In this document: positions 8,221-15,553 of the stretch, piece after piece
How positions within the stretch are numbered: position 1 is the first letter of the stretch
Layout of the letters: each line of letters begins with the position of its first letter
Assembly (NCBI GenBank): GCA_027365105.1
Contig: DAHXNZ010000002.1
Location: 149,916 to 199,746, forward strand
DNA: 49,831 nt
Direction: 5' to 3'
Source: Thermoplasmata archaeon
GTDB lineage: Archaea; Thermoplasmatota; Thermoplasmata; Lutacidiplasmatales; UBA184
Notes under the pieces: generated by a model
The model's database searches: none
What the model was told of the DNA's origin: nothing
What the model saw: only the letters and a program-made list of their open reading frames with translations
Made by a program: the position numbers and the translations under genes

Positions 8221-8855
8221 GAGGGCGCCTTCCCCGGTGGCGCCGGCTTCGCGGTCGCCTCCTTTTTGGCCGGAGCGGACGGCTTCTTGACGGGCGCCTT
8301 CTCTTCGGCCTTCTTGTGCGCCTCCTGGATCCACTCGAGCCGCCCGAGGCCGGGCTGGCGCATGGTCAGACCGATGCGGCTGTCCCGGGGCGAAATCTCC
8401 GAGAGCGAGAGCGAAACGACCCGCCCTCGGACCTTGTAGCCGACCTTGAGGTCCCGCTTCGATTCCGTGCCGACCAGCCGCTGGTTGTGCTCGTCGATGT
8501 TCACCCGGTCGTCCATGATCTGGGAGACGTGGAGGAGGCCATCCAGAGGCCCGAAGCGCACGAACGCGCCGAACTTCCGGATCTCGACGACCGATCCCTC
8601 GACGACCTCTTGGATCTCCGACTTGAAGAGGAGCGCCTCGTACTGGACCTCCTGGTAGACGCCGCCGTCCCCGTGGATGATGTGGCCCTCGCCAACGGGG
8701 GTCACGTTACGGATCGTCACGGTCAGGCTCTGGCCGTCGACGAGCTTCCCCTCGAACTGCTGCTGGGCGAGCTCCGTGAGCACGCTCGAAAGCTCGGGCC
8801 CGAGCCGTTGCGGAGGGATCCGAACGACATCCCGGCGCTGATCGAGGTAATACAT
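8217..8855 (-). CDS. rpoE1: DNA-directed RNA polymerase subunit E' (RpoE1/Rpb7)
   Basis: The 212-residue product begins MYYLDQRRDVVRIPP, the Rpb7 N-terminal RNP-like fold, and has an S1 domain around residues 80-160 (V-V-E-G-S-V-V-E-I-R-K-F-G-A-F-V-R-F-G, LLHVSQIMDD). It ends in a Lys/Ala/Pro-rich tail of about 40 residues that is longer than usual. With RpoF it forms the polymerase stalk. It heads the operon rpoE1-spt4-kinase-rps24e-rps27ae. A TATA-like cttata lies about 27 nt before ATG 8855, so the mRNA should be leaderless. An insertion sequence sits only a few bases upstream of that box. Confidence 0.95.
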   Translation of the reverse strand: MYYLDQRRDVVRIPPQRLGPELSSVLTELAQQQFEGKLVDGQSLTVTIRNVTPVGEGHIIHGDGGVYQEVQYEALLFKSEIQEVVEGSVVEIRKFGAFVRFGPLDGLLHVSQIMDDRVNIDEHNQRLVGTESKRDLKVGYKVRGRVVSLSLSEISPRDSRIGLTMRQPGLGRLEWIQEAHKKAEEKAPVKKPSAPAKKEATAKPAPPGKAPS

Positions 8856-8877
8856 GTCGGCGCGCGAGCGGGGGGGC

Positions 8878-8886
8878 CTATAAGAT
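8878..8886 (-). promoter_or_regulatory. TATA box of the rpoE1 operon
   Basis: Reverse-strand tcttatagg is centred 27 nt before the rpoE1 ATG. Only 4 bases separate it from the target duplication (8891-8899) of the neighbouring IS, so the TATA and the adjacent purine-rich bases are native, while everything further upstream was displaced by the insertion. Confidence 0.6.
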
Positions 8887-8890
8887 TCTT

Positions 8891-8899
8891 GCCCCGCCC
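8891..8899. repeat. Target-site duplication, left copy
   Basis: gccccgccc directly abuts the left terminal inverted repeat and is identical to 10081-10089. Confidence 0.9.
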
Positions 8900-8917
8900 G
8901 AGTGTGACTGTAAACTC
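8900..8917 (+). repeat. IS terminal inverted repeat, left
   Basis: Perfect 18-bp match to the reverse complement of 10063-10080. Confidence 0.95.
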
Positions 8918-9001
8918 GACCCACTGATGTGAGCCCGTTCGATCTGCAAAGCCCGTTCCTGTGGAGCCTCGACGTGAAAAGGGCGCTCCGCGGCGAATGG
9001 T

Positions 9002-10033
9002 GTGTCGCCTAATCCCCGCGGAGGCGGCCTCGCGGCCGCGAGCAGCTCAGCGCACCCTCGACTGAAAAAGACCACGGCCCATCGGACTCGTAAGGGGCTC
9101 CACCGACGGAACCACCGTCGCTACCGACAGTTCCTTCGCCACGGCCGAGGGAGCCTCTACCGCGTCCTCTCCGAGCTCGTGGACGAGGCTCCTCCGCCGT
9201 ATCGCTGTCGGCCGTACGGCACCCCGGGACGCCCACCCACTGACCCCTACGATGTCGCCCGATTCCTGCTGCTGAAGAATCTGGAGGGGTGGTCCTATGA
9301 CGAGACCTACGCCACCTTGGAGGCGCTCCCCGAGCTCGCCACCAAGCTGGGGTTTCGAGGACGGATTCCCGCCGCCAGCACGGTCGCCTCGCTGGGCCGG
9401 CGCGTGCCCGTGGGGTATCTCGAGGGCCTCATCGGTCGAACGGCCCGACAACTCACCCGAGGAAAGACTTCCGCCGCCGGGGATGCCACCGGGGTGGGCA
9501 CTCGCCGCTACGAACGCTGGTTTGACGTGCGACAGGGGAAGGCGAGCCGACGCCATCGGTTCGTCAAGCTCCACACGCTCGTGGCGACTCGAGCCCAGTG
9601 GCCGTTCTTTCTCTCGGCTCGAGTGACGGCGGGGACCCGGGGGGACTCGCCCGAGCTCGAGGATCTCTTGGACCAGATGGACCCGAGCGTCGAGCTCGGC
9701 AATACGACCCTCGACAAGGGCTACCTGTCTCGACGGAACGCGGAACTCGTCGAGGCGAGAGGAGGGCTACCGGTGATCGACCTGAAAGCGAACATCACCG
9801 CGAAGGCGCTGGGTTCTCCGACGTGGAAGCGGATGGTGCTGCGACAGCGAGGGGACCGACGGGCCTTCCGCTGTCGCTACCGAAGGAGAACGATTGTGGA
9901 AGGAGTGTTCGGGGCGTTCAAGCGGCGCTTTGGCGAGACGGTTCACGCCCGACGACGCCACGCCCAGCGGGTAGAGATCCTCTGCCGTGCGGTGGTCTGG
10001 AACGCGCTGGGGATCGTTTACCACCTCGGGTGA
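9002..10033 (+). CDS. IS4/IS5-superfamily DDE transposase
   Basis: The 343-residue product has the DDE catalytic layout: first Asp in A-A-G-D-A-T-G-V-G, second Asp in T-T-L-D-K-G-Y-L-S, and the Glu within YRRRTIVEGVFGAFK, which fits the Y-(2)-R-(3)-E-(6)-K signature exactly. The N-terminal region is Arg/His-rich, as expected for binding the inverted repeats, and includes F-L-L-L-K-N-L-E-G-W-S-Y-D-E-T, typical of the family. GTG 9002 is the longest start; V or M codons slightly downstream cannot be excluded. The frame is intact, so the enzyme could be active. Confidence 0.92.
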   Translation: MSPNPRGGGLAAASSSAHPRLKKTTAHRTRKGLHRRNHRRYRQFLRHGRGSLYRVLSELVDEAPPPYRCRPYGTPGRPPTDPYDVARFLLLKNLEGWSYDETYATLEALPELATKLGFRGRIPAASTVASLGRRVPVGYLEGLIGRTARQLTRGKTSAAGDATGVGTRRYERWFDVRQGKASRRHRFVKLHTLVATRAQWPFFLSARVTAGTRGDSPELEDLLDQMDPSVELGNTTLDKGYLSRRNAELVEARGGLPVIDLKANITAKALGSPTWKRMVLRQRGDRRAFRCRYRRRTIVEGVFGAFKRRFGETVHARRRHAQRVEILCRAVVWNALGIVYHLG

Positions 10034-10062
10034 ACGATGCAACCTCGGCTGACGTCAAGGTG

Positions 10063-10080
10063 GAGTTTACAGTCACACTC
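10063..10080 (-). repeat. IS terminal inverted repeat, right
   Basis: Reverse complement of 8900-8917 with no mismatch. Confidence 0.95.
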
Positions 10081-10089
10081 GCCCCGCCC
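10081..10089. repeat. Target-site duplication, right copy
   Basis: gccccgccc directly follows the right terminal inverted repeat and duplicates 8891-8899. Confidence 0.9.
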
Positions 10090-10113
10090 GCATCGGGAGG
10101 GACCAGCCCTCCG

Positions 10114-11148
10114 CTACGCTCCCGGTCCGGGGGTCGGCAGCCCGAGCGCCCGGTCGGTCATGGCGATCGAACGGCGGCCATCGGGGGCCAGGTCAAAGAC
10201 CGCCCGGATCGCGTCGATGTTCTCCGGCACCACGATCGACTCCTGGTGGATCGCCTGGAAGAAGTAGGCGTCCCGCCCCTCGAGCTTGACCCCCTCCTCC
10301 CAGAGGACATTTTCCATCATGTCGTTGTGGCCGATTCCGCGGTCCCGGGCGAACTCCATCACCTGGGGGGTCCCCTCGGCGCGTTCCCACCCCGCGAAGA
10401 GGTGGAACCGCGGCGTCGAGCGGAACCGCTCGAGCAGCTCCCGGCTCTCCCGGGGGGGTCGCTGGAGACGTACGTGGTTCACATGGACATGCATGAGGGT
10501 GGTCGGAACCACGACCGCCGTCGTGGTGATCGGGAGCCCCGGGAAGATCGTCTGGGCATCCGGGCCGTGGTGCGAGGGAAGATGGAAGGTGGGCAGGATT
10601 CCGTTGATCGGTCCCTTCTTGGTCTCGGCCGGGTCGGAAGCCCGCCGGACAAGCGTGACCTCCCACTGGTCGATCCCGAACGCGGAAGATAGAACGGCCC
10701 CGGCCCGGGCGATTCCGGTCGTGTTGCAGGAAACAACCCGGAGGCTCTTCTTCCCCCGGCACGCCTCGTAATTTCCCAGAGCGTTGAAGGAGGCCTCGGC
10801 GATCCCGGCCTTCTCCCCGCCCTGGTAGATCGCTGGCTTCCGCTCGTCAGCATAGAGCTTCCGATTCTCCGCGCCGACCTTTTCGGGAGCGGCGTCGACG
10901 ACCACATCCGACTCCCGCAGCAGGTCGACCAAGGTGCCCGCGACCGGTAGCCCCGCGGTCTCGAACTCGCTTCGCTGAGCCGACCCGGCAAGGAAGAGAC
11001 GGTAGCCCTTCTCTACCGCGCGACGCGCCTCGAAGCTCGGCCGAGTCTTGGTGACCCCGACGAGCTCCATATCGGGCTGACGGGCGACCGCGTCGGCGAC
11101 TCGCTTGCCGATCGTCCCGAATCCGTTGACTGCCACCCGAACGCGCAT
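10114..11148 (-). CDS. gap: Archaeal type II glyceraldehyde-3-phosphate dehydrogenase (phosphorylating)
   Basis: The 344-residue product starts MRVRVAVNGFGTIGKRVADA, the archaeal GAPDH NAD(P)-binding motif, and holds the catalytic cysteine in VVSCNTTG near residue 140. G-H-N-D-M-M-E-N and H-Q-E-S-I-V-V-P-E-N-I-D-A-I-R near the C-terminus are family hallmarks. It oxidises glyceraldehyde-3-phosphate to 1,3-bisphosphoglycerate and in archaea works mostly in gluconeogenesis. A TATA-like ctatatc is centred about 36 nt upstream (near 11184), leaving a short leader with gaggta before ATG. Without the IS, its stop would be 68 bp from the rpoE1 start. Confidence 0.96.
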   Translation of the reverse strand: MRVRVAVNGFGTIGKRVADAVARQPDMELVGVTKTRPSFEARRAVEKGYRLFLAGSAQRSEFETAGLPVAGTLVDLLRESDVVVDAAPEKVGAENRKLYADERKPAIYQGGEKAGIAEASFNALGNYEACRGKKSLRVVSCNTTGIARAGAVLSSAFGIDQWEVTLVRRASDPAETKKGPINGILPTFHLPSHHGPDAQTIFPGLPITTTAVVVPTTLMHVHVNHVRLQRPPRESRELLERFRSTPRFHLFAGWERAEGTPQVMEFARDRGIGHNDMMENVLWEEGVKLEGRDAYFFQAIHQESIVVPENIDAIRAVFDLAPDGRRSIAMTDRALGLPTPGPGA

Positions 11149-11252
11149 GATCCTACCTCACGCGGGACGACTATCCGCGGGATATAGAAGGTGAGCCCCG
11201 GACACCGGCCGCCCGAACTCGGAGCTCCTTCGGGCGGCCCCCTTCGATCGGC

Positions 11253-11846
11253 TCAGGCGTACTGCGAGCAGCTGTAGCAGTAGTACCTCTGGTACTGGGC
11301 CACCCAGGTCGTCGGCTGGCCGCACTTGGGGCAGTTGGGGGCGGTCGCGGGGGAGGGCGCAGCCCCCGGTGAGGGAGCCATCGGCGGGCTCGAAGCTGTG
11401 GGGGTGTACCCGATGCCCGTGGGCATCCCACTGGCCGCTGCGGCCTGCTGGGTCTGCTCGCGGACGGCGTCTCCGAGCTTCACATAGCCGATGATGTAGA
11501 GGATTCCGGCGATGATGTTGACGGTCAGGAAGGAGAGGATCGCGAAGATCAAGGTGGGAGTCCGGGCCGCTTGGTACTCTCCGTTGCGGGTCCGCCGGTA
11601 GCTCATGGAGTAGGCCAAGTAGAGGAGGATGAACCCGATCAGGCCCAAGACTAGGAAGGTTCCGGCGAGCACGACCGCACCCGCGCCAGCACCAGTGAAC
11701 GCCGCCAAGGCAACGGCCAAGGAGAGAAGTCCGAGTCCGAAAAAGAAGACCAAAGCGAAGATCGCTTGGAAAATCAGTCCGACCAAGATTAGGGTCTTGG
11801 CGGTTCCACCGGACGGCGTCAGCGGCTTGGCGGGAGTCATCCCCAT
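11253..11846 (-). CDS. Four-helix membrane protein with C-terminal zinc ribbon
   Basis: The 197-residue product has about four hydrophobic segments between residues 12 and 125 (for example TLILVGLIFQAIFALVFFF, VVLAGTFLVLGLIGFILLYL and TPTLIFAILSFLTVNIIAGI), a Pro/Ala/Ser-rich linker, and a C-terminal zinc-ribbon-like C-P-K-C-G...Y-Y-C-Y-S-C. No function is recognised; similar linker-plus-ribbon designs are common in archaeal membrane proteins of unknown role. ATG 11846 lies 27 nt after a TATA-like attatat. The much longer frame upstream (to 13088) is only the antisense of a transposase and is not part of this gene. G+C is lower than in its neighbours. Confidence 0.75.
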   Translation of the reverse strand: MGMTPAKPLTPSGGTAKTLILVGLIFQAIFALVFFFGLGLLSLAVALAAFTGAGAGAVVLAGTFLVLGLIGFILLYLAYSMSYRRTRNGEYQAARTPTLIFAILSFLTVNIIAGILYIIGYVKLGDAVREQTQQAAAASGMPTGIGYTPTASSPPMAPSPGAAPSPATAPNCPKCGQPTTWVAQYQRYYCYSCSQYA

Positions 11847-11868
11847 GGGGCGAGTGAGCGAAGCTGGG

Positions 11869-11877
11869 GGATATAAT
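11869..11877 (-). promoter_or_regulatory. TATA box for the zinc-ribbon membrane protein
   Basis: Reverse-strand attatatcc is centred 27 nt before ATG 11846, the best match to an archaeal TATA in this part of the window. It lies about 50 bp from the IS110-type element boundary. Confidence 0.6.
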
Positions 11878-11923
11878 CGTTTGGCTCGAGCCGGCTGGGT
11901 CTCGTGTCCAAGAATTTGAGGAC

Positions 11924-11946
11924 ATGATAGCCTTCGCTCGATGCGA
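11924..11946 (+). repeat. Left subterminal inverted repeat of the IS110-type element
   Basis: Contains TAGCCTTCGCTCGA at 11928-11941. With the flanking atg and cgag bases it pairs with the reverse complement of 13194-13216, allowing a few gaps. Confidence 0.6.
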
Positions 11947-11960
11947 GGCAAATCCCATCT

Positions 11961-11994
11961 GCGGCGTCCCTTGTCCTCCCCTCGGGGACGCCGC
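11961..11994 (+). other. 10-bp hairpin directly before the transposase ATG
   Basis: gcggcgtccc (11961-11970) pairs perfectly with gggacgccgc (11985-11994) around a 14-nt pyrimidine-rich loop, and the ATG follows at 11995. It would mask any ribosome site and could restrain translation, or be part of an element-encoded structured RNA. A near copy of its first arm (ctgcgacgtccc, 11 of 12) occurs at 13021-13032, near the stop. Confidence 0.5.
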
Positions 11995-13037
11995 ATGGAA
12001 GCAGAGACCTTTGTGGGGTTGGACGTCAGCCGAAATGTGCCGTCGCCACCGCCGTCGATCCGTGGGGGGAGCGGGTCGACCAGTCGACGCTCGGGGCCAC
12101 CGACGCCGAGCTCATCGCCTACCTCCAACGCCTCCCCGGGACCAAGCACGTGGCCATCGAGGCGTGCACGATGTGGGAGCACTTCCATGACGCCGCGGTC
12201 GCCGCCGGGGCCGACGTCGTGCTCTCCCATCCGTACAAGACGCGCCTCATCGCCGACGCCAGCCTGAAGTCGGACAAGGTCGACTCCGAGGCGCTGGCCA
12301 CCCTGCTCCGTCTCCGAGCGCTTCCCACCGCCTTCGTTCCCTCGGAAGGGACCCGCGCCTTGCGTCGCCTCGTTCGGGAGCGGGTCTTCTACCGCAAGCA
12401 GTTCAAGGCGGTGGCGAACCACACCTACGCCCTCCGGGTCGCGAAGGGCGTCCCCTACGACGATGGGATCCTCGGACTCAAGCGCCGTCGGGAGGAGTTG
12501 CGCTCGCTCCACCTCCCCGAGGTGGAGCGAGGCCCGGACCGCCTTGTCGAGCTCGACCGCGCCACGCGCGTTCTTGACGACGCGATCCACGCGGCGTTCC
12601 TCGAGTCGAAGGAGGCGCAACTCCTCGAGTCCATCCCGGGGATCGGAGCGCTGACGGCCGTCACGCTGGCGGCATTCCTCTGCCCGATCGACCGGTTCAA
12701 GGGCTTGGACGAGCTGAGCTCGTACTGCGGGCTCTGCCCGACGAACCACCAGACCGCCGAGACCTCCTACAAGGGCCGGCTGAAGTCCGACTGCAACCGC
12801 CTCCTGCGATGGATCCTCGTCGAAGCGAGCTACGTTCACCGCCTCCACGCTCGAGGGAGCTACGTATCCCGGATCGGTCGCCGCGGCGCTCGTCGGAAGG
12901 GCGCGAAGCGCGGGGCAATCGACGCCGCCCGCGCGCTCCTTCGCGTGGTCTACGCAGTCCTCAAGAGAGGCACGCCCTATACCCCTCACGCTCCAGAGCG
13001 GCCGAGCTGCGGTAGTGAAACTGCGACGTCCCCCTGA
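11995..13037 (+). pseudogene. IS110-family DEDD transposase, broken by a one-base loss
   Basis: The first frame from ATG 11995 gives M-E-A-E-T-F-V-G-L-D-V-S-R, the IS110 N-terminus with the first catalytic Asp. From about 12036 similarity continues in the frame one base earlier: CAVATAVDPWGERV, then HVAIEACTMWEHF with the catalytic Glu and LKSDKVDSEAL with the paired Asp residues. The C-terminal transposase-20 half is complete (IPGIGALTAVTLAAFLCPID, then L-S-S-Y-C-G-L-C-P). The shift maps to the aaa at 12033-12035, as if one A had been lost. Separating the first Asp from the rest should inactivate the enzyme unless frameshifting or a sequencing error is involved. A downstream ATG at 12150 leaves a 295-codon fragment. 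Confidence 0.85.
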
Positions 13038-13193
13038 CGGTCGCACAATTTTGAGTGCAGGACGCTGCCCTGGGGCCCCTTGCCGCAATTCTCTTCGTGC
13101 GCTGCGGGCGCAAATAGCTGTAGGCGGAAGCGGGCCAGCGACTCACGGCGAGGGGAGATGACGTAGGCCAGCTACCCGACCACGGTCCTTCGA
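13038..13193 (+). other. Non-coding right part of the IS110-type element; candidate bridge-RNA region
   Basis: No reading frame here is convincing. Small stems are visible, for example tgcgc/gcgca around 13099-13112. In IS1111-group elements the bridge RNA is encoded in the long non-coding end downstream of the recombinase, and this stretch has the right position and size. This is an inference; no conserved RNA sequence was recognised. Confidence 0.3.
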
Positions 13194-13216
13194 CTCGTTC
13201 GAGCGAAGGCTACATA
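13194..13216 (-). repeat. Right subterminal inverted repeat of the IS110-type element
   Basis: Reverse strand carries TAGCCTTCGCTCGA (13199-13212), identical to 11928-11941. Confidence 0.6.
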
Positions 13217-13585
13217 GCAGTTCCTTCCTCCAGGGGGGTGGAAAGCCCGTGATCCAGATTCGGAAGGACGCGGCCACGTGGCGACGGCAGGGCTCGGGGA
13301 GGAAGGGTGGATGGGCCGGACGTCGGGCGCTACCGGGGTATCGGTCGTGGGCGGGGATGAAGGGGTAGGGGATACGATGGCCCGGGACCGAGCGGGGAGC
13401 GGGCCAGGGGAAGCCGTCCCCGGAGATCCTCGGGAGCCTCCACCGGAGCCGGGTCGAAGCCGTGGCGGGAACGGCACGGCCGACGGCGGTCTTCCAGCGA
13501 ATCCCATTTGTTCCGGGACCGGAACTAAACCCTGGGCCCACCACCAACCCTCCGGTGAATTGGGGGGCCGGCGTCGCCGATGTCG
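13217..13585. other. Gene-free stretch, nothing recognised
   Basis: About 370 bp between the IS110-type element and the stop of the next reverse-strand gene. Open frames exist on both strands but are Arg/Pro/Gly-rich composition artefacts with no domain. It may be sequence separated from a neighbour by the insertion. Confidence 0.5.
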
Positions 13586-14158
13586 TCAGGAAGGCCCGCT
13601 GGGCAGGGGTCTCTCCGAGACCGCGGCCCGCTTCTTGAGATAGATCCGATACACGGCAACGGTCCGACCGACGATCAGCCCGGTGCTCGCGGCATAGAGC
13701 CAATCGACGATGAGGAGGACCACCAGCGCCCCGCTCGAAAGCGAGGTCGGGGCGAGCGAACCGCCGAAGGGATTGTAGTTGAGGACCAAGAGGTCGAGCA
13801 GGGCGCGCACCATGAACAGGACGAGGTAGACTACGGGAAGCAACAGCCCGGCCCGGAAGATCCAAACCCCGGGCGCCGACTCGGTCACCTCGACGTTCTG
13901 ACGGATATAGAACTCCCCGACAAAAAAACAGCCGACCAGAACCGCGGCGGTGATGACGAAGCTGTAGAGGGGGAGGGCGAGCGCCCCGGCCGAGACCGTC
14001 AGCACGAAGAGTCCGACGACCAGGATGGGGTAGGCGATGAGCCGCCCCTTCCGGATCCGCTGGCCGCGGACCGACGCGATGAGCCGACGGCCAAAGATGA
14101 ATCCGAAGATCAGGAGGAGGAGGACCGCCGACGCGACGTTCGAGCTCACCCCGGCCAT
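13586..14158 (-). CDS. Multipass membrane protein of unknown function
   Basis: The 190-residue product has about five hydrophobic segments (V-A-S-A-V-L-L-L-L-I-F-G-F near the start, A-Y-P-I-L-V-V-G-L-F-V-L-T, F-V-I-T-A-A-V-L-V-G-C-F-F-V-G, L-L-L-P-V-V-Y-L-V-L-F-M-V and A-L-V-V-L-L-I-V-D-W-L-Y) separated by short loops, with a basic R-R-L-I-A-S-V-R-G-Q-R-I-R-K loop after the first helix. The fold vaguely recalls CcdC/DUF1453 proteins, but I cannot assign it. ATG 14158 is the only start before the first helix that does not run into the divergent acyl-CoA dehydrogenase. Confidence 0.65.
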   Translation of the reverse strand: MAGVSSNVASAVLLLLIFGFIFGRRLIASVRGQRIRKGRLIAYPILVVGLFVLTVSAGALALPLYSFVITAAVLVGCFFVGEFYIRQNVEVTESAPGVWIFRAGLLLPVVYLVLFMVRALLDLLVLNYNPFGGSLAPTSLSSGALVVLLIVDWLYAASTGLIVGRTVAVYRIYLKKRAAVSERPLPSGPS

Positions 14159-14353
14159 GATGCGATCCCGGTCCCGATCTCCCGCCTCCGGCGGGGCTCG
14201 GCAAGGGGGGAGTCCGTGCAGTACAAAACCATGCGGACGACACCGACCCTCCCGGAGGCTCGGACGGAGAGCGGATCGGTCAGCGCGGGCAGCCCCTCTG
14301 CGGTCCCCTCGACCGCCCGAATCTCTTTTGGCGGTCCGACGGTCTCGGGAGGC

Positions 14354-15544
14354 ATGGACTTCGAACTCTCGGAGGAGGAGCGGGCCTTCCAGGACGCCGT
14401 GCGCCGGTTCGGGGACAAGGTCCTGCGGCCGAACGAACGGCGGATCGACTCGGAGGGCCGGATTCCCGACGAGATCCTCCGGGGAATGGCCGACCTCGGA
14501 CTCCTGGCCATGCCGGTCCGCACCGACTACGGGGGCCTCGGCGCCTCGTCGGTCCTGACCGAACTGGCCGCCGAGGAGATCGGCCGGGGCGATTTCTCGA
14601 TGGCCACCGCCGTCTTCTTCCTCCTTGAGGCCGGCTGGGGGCTTATCCTCGACCGCCACGGCACTCCCGAGGCGCGGCGGGAAATCCTGCCCGAAGTCTG
14701 CGCCGGCCGGGCCTTCCTCGGAATCGCGACCACCGAACCGACCGGCGGAAGCGATCTCGCCCATCTCCGCACGCAGTCGGTTCGCGCGGGCGACGGATTT
14801 GCGGTTCGGGGCGAGAAGGCGTTCCTTTCGGGGGTCGAGGAGGCCCTTCGGCTCGGTGGCGGGCACCTCACGCTCACCCGGGCGGCCGAGGGAGGGTTCC
14901 GGTTCCTCTACATCCCCACGAAGGGTCCGGGCCGGAGCACGCAGCGGTTCTCCAACATGGGGCGGATGGGGATCTCGACCGGCGCGATCCGGTACGACGA
15001 CGCCCCGGTGCCGGCCCGCTACCTCCTCGGGGCCGACGGGCGGGGGTTTGAGATTGCGATGGAGGGGTTCACCGTGGCGCGCACCTTCGTGAGCGCCGCC
15101 TGCATCGGTGCCGCCGAGCGGGCCCTGGAGACCGGCATGGCCTACCTCAAGCAGCGGGAGGTCTTCGGCCAGCCGTTGGGGAAGTTCGAGGCGATCCAGT
15201 TTGAGCTGGTCGACCTCTGGACCCAGGTCGAGGCGATCAAGTGGCAGTGTCGGCGCGCGGCCTGGCTCACCGACCGCTACTTGAGATCGGGGTCGGCGGC
15301 GCAGCGCTCCGAACTTGATCGCGCGGTCGCGGCCGTCAAGCTGACCGCGCCCCCGATCGCGTTCGAGTGCGTCAAGCGGGTGATGATGTGGTTCGGCGCC
15401 GCCGGCTACACGAAGGAGGTCGGGCTCGAACTCGGCCTGCGCGGGGTCATGTCGTACCTGGTCGGGGCCGAGGGCGGCCTCAACATCATGCGGATCATCC
15501 TGGGACGGGAACTCCTCGGCAAGGAGTTCGTCCCGTACAAGTGA
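14354..15544 (+). CDS. Acyl-CoA dehydrogenase
   Basis: The 396-residue flavoprotein begins MDFELSEEERAFQDAVRRF, typical of the ACAD N-terminal helical domain. It has A-T-T-E-P-T-G-G-S-D-L, the FAD/substrate motif of the middle domain (near residue 130), and K-Q-R-E-V-F-G-Q-P-L-G-K-F-E-A-I-Q-F in the C-terminal domain. The catalytic Glu is probably in V-G-A-E-G-G-L-N-I-M-R near residue 375. The family removes two hydrogens from acyl-CoA and feeds electrons to ETF. No ETF gene is visible here. It may be co-transcribed with thiL (9-bp gap), although the functions are unrelated. Chain-length preference cannot be told. Confidence 0.92.
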   Translation: MDFELSEEERAFQDAVRRFGDKVLRPNERRIDSEGRIPDEILRGMADLGLLAMPVRTDYGGLGASSVLTELAAEEIGRGDFSMATAVFFLLEAGWGLILDRHGTPEARREILPEVCAGRAFLGIATTEPTGGSDLAHLRTQSVRAGDGFAVRGEKAFLSGVEEALRLGGGHLTLTRAAEGGFRFLYIPTKGPGRSTQRFSNMGRMGISTGAIRYDDAPVPARYLLGADGRGFEIAMEGFTVARTFVSAACIGAAERALETGMAYLKQREVFGQPLGKFEAIQFELVDLWTQVEAIKWQCRRAAWLTDRYLRSGSAAQRSELDRAVAAVKLTAPPIAFECVKRVMMWFGAAGYTKEVGLELGLRGVMSYLVGAEGGLNIMRIILGRELLGKEFVPYK

Positions 15545-15553
15545 GAACCCCCC

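Larger units (their letters stand above)
8900..10080 (+). mobile_element. Complete IS5/IS903-like insertion sequence (1181 bp)
   Basis: The element is bounded by perfect 18-bp terminal inverted repeats, gagtgtgactgtaaactc at 8900-8917 and its reverse complement at 10063-10080. It is flanked by a perfect 9-bp direct repeat gccccgccc at 8891-8899 and 10081-10089. It carries one transposase gene filling most of its length. Size, 18-bp ends and 9-bp duplication match the IS903 group of the IS5 family as known from bacteria. Intact ends, duplication and reading frame suggest a recent insertion. G+C is visibly lower than in the neighbouring genes. Confidence 0.93.
11924..13216 (+). mobile_element. 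IS110/IS1111-type element (limits approximate)
   Basis: A degraded IS110-family transposase is enclosed by an imperfect inverted repeat: 11924-11946 against 13194-13216, sharing an uninterrupted 14-nt core TAGCCTTCGCTCGA (11928-11941; reverse complement at 13199-13212). Subterminal inverted repeats are a feature of the IS1111 group. No target duplication is expected for this family, and the exact ends cannot be fixed from one copy. About 160 nt of non-coding DNA lie between the transposase stop and the right repeat. Confidence 0.65.

Noticed and set aside
11911-13056. Direct repeats gaatttgag/attttgag as IS110 target sites
   Set aside because: The match is short and gapped; with a single copy the true ends cannot be distinguished from chance.
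11847-13088. N-terminal extension of the zinc-ribbon membrane protein
   Set aside because: This part is the antisense of the IS110 transposase; a TATA box at 11869-11877 sets the real start at 11846.
13143-14243. Reverse frame of 366 codons before the membrane protein
   Set aside because: Low-complexity Arg/Pro/Ser composition, and it overlaps the real membrane gene in another frame.
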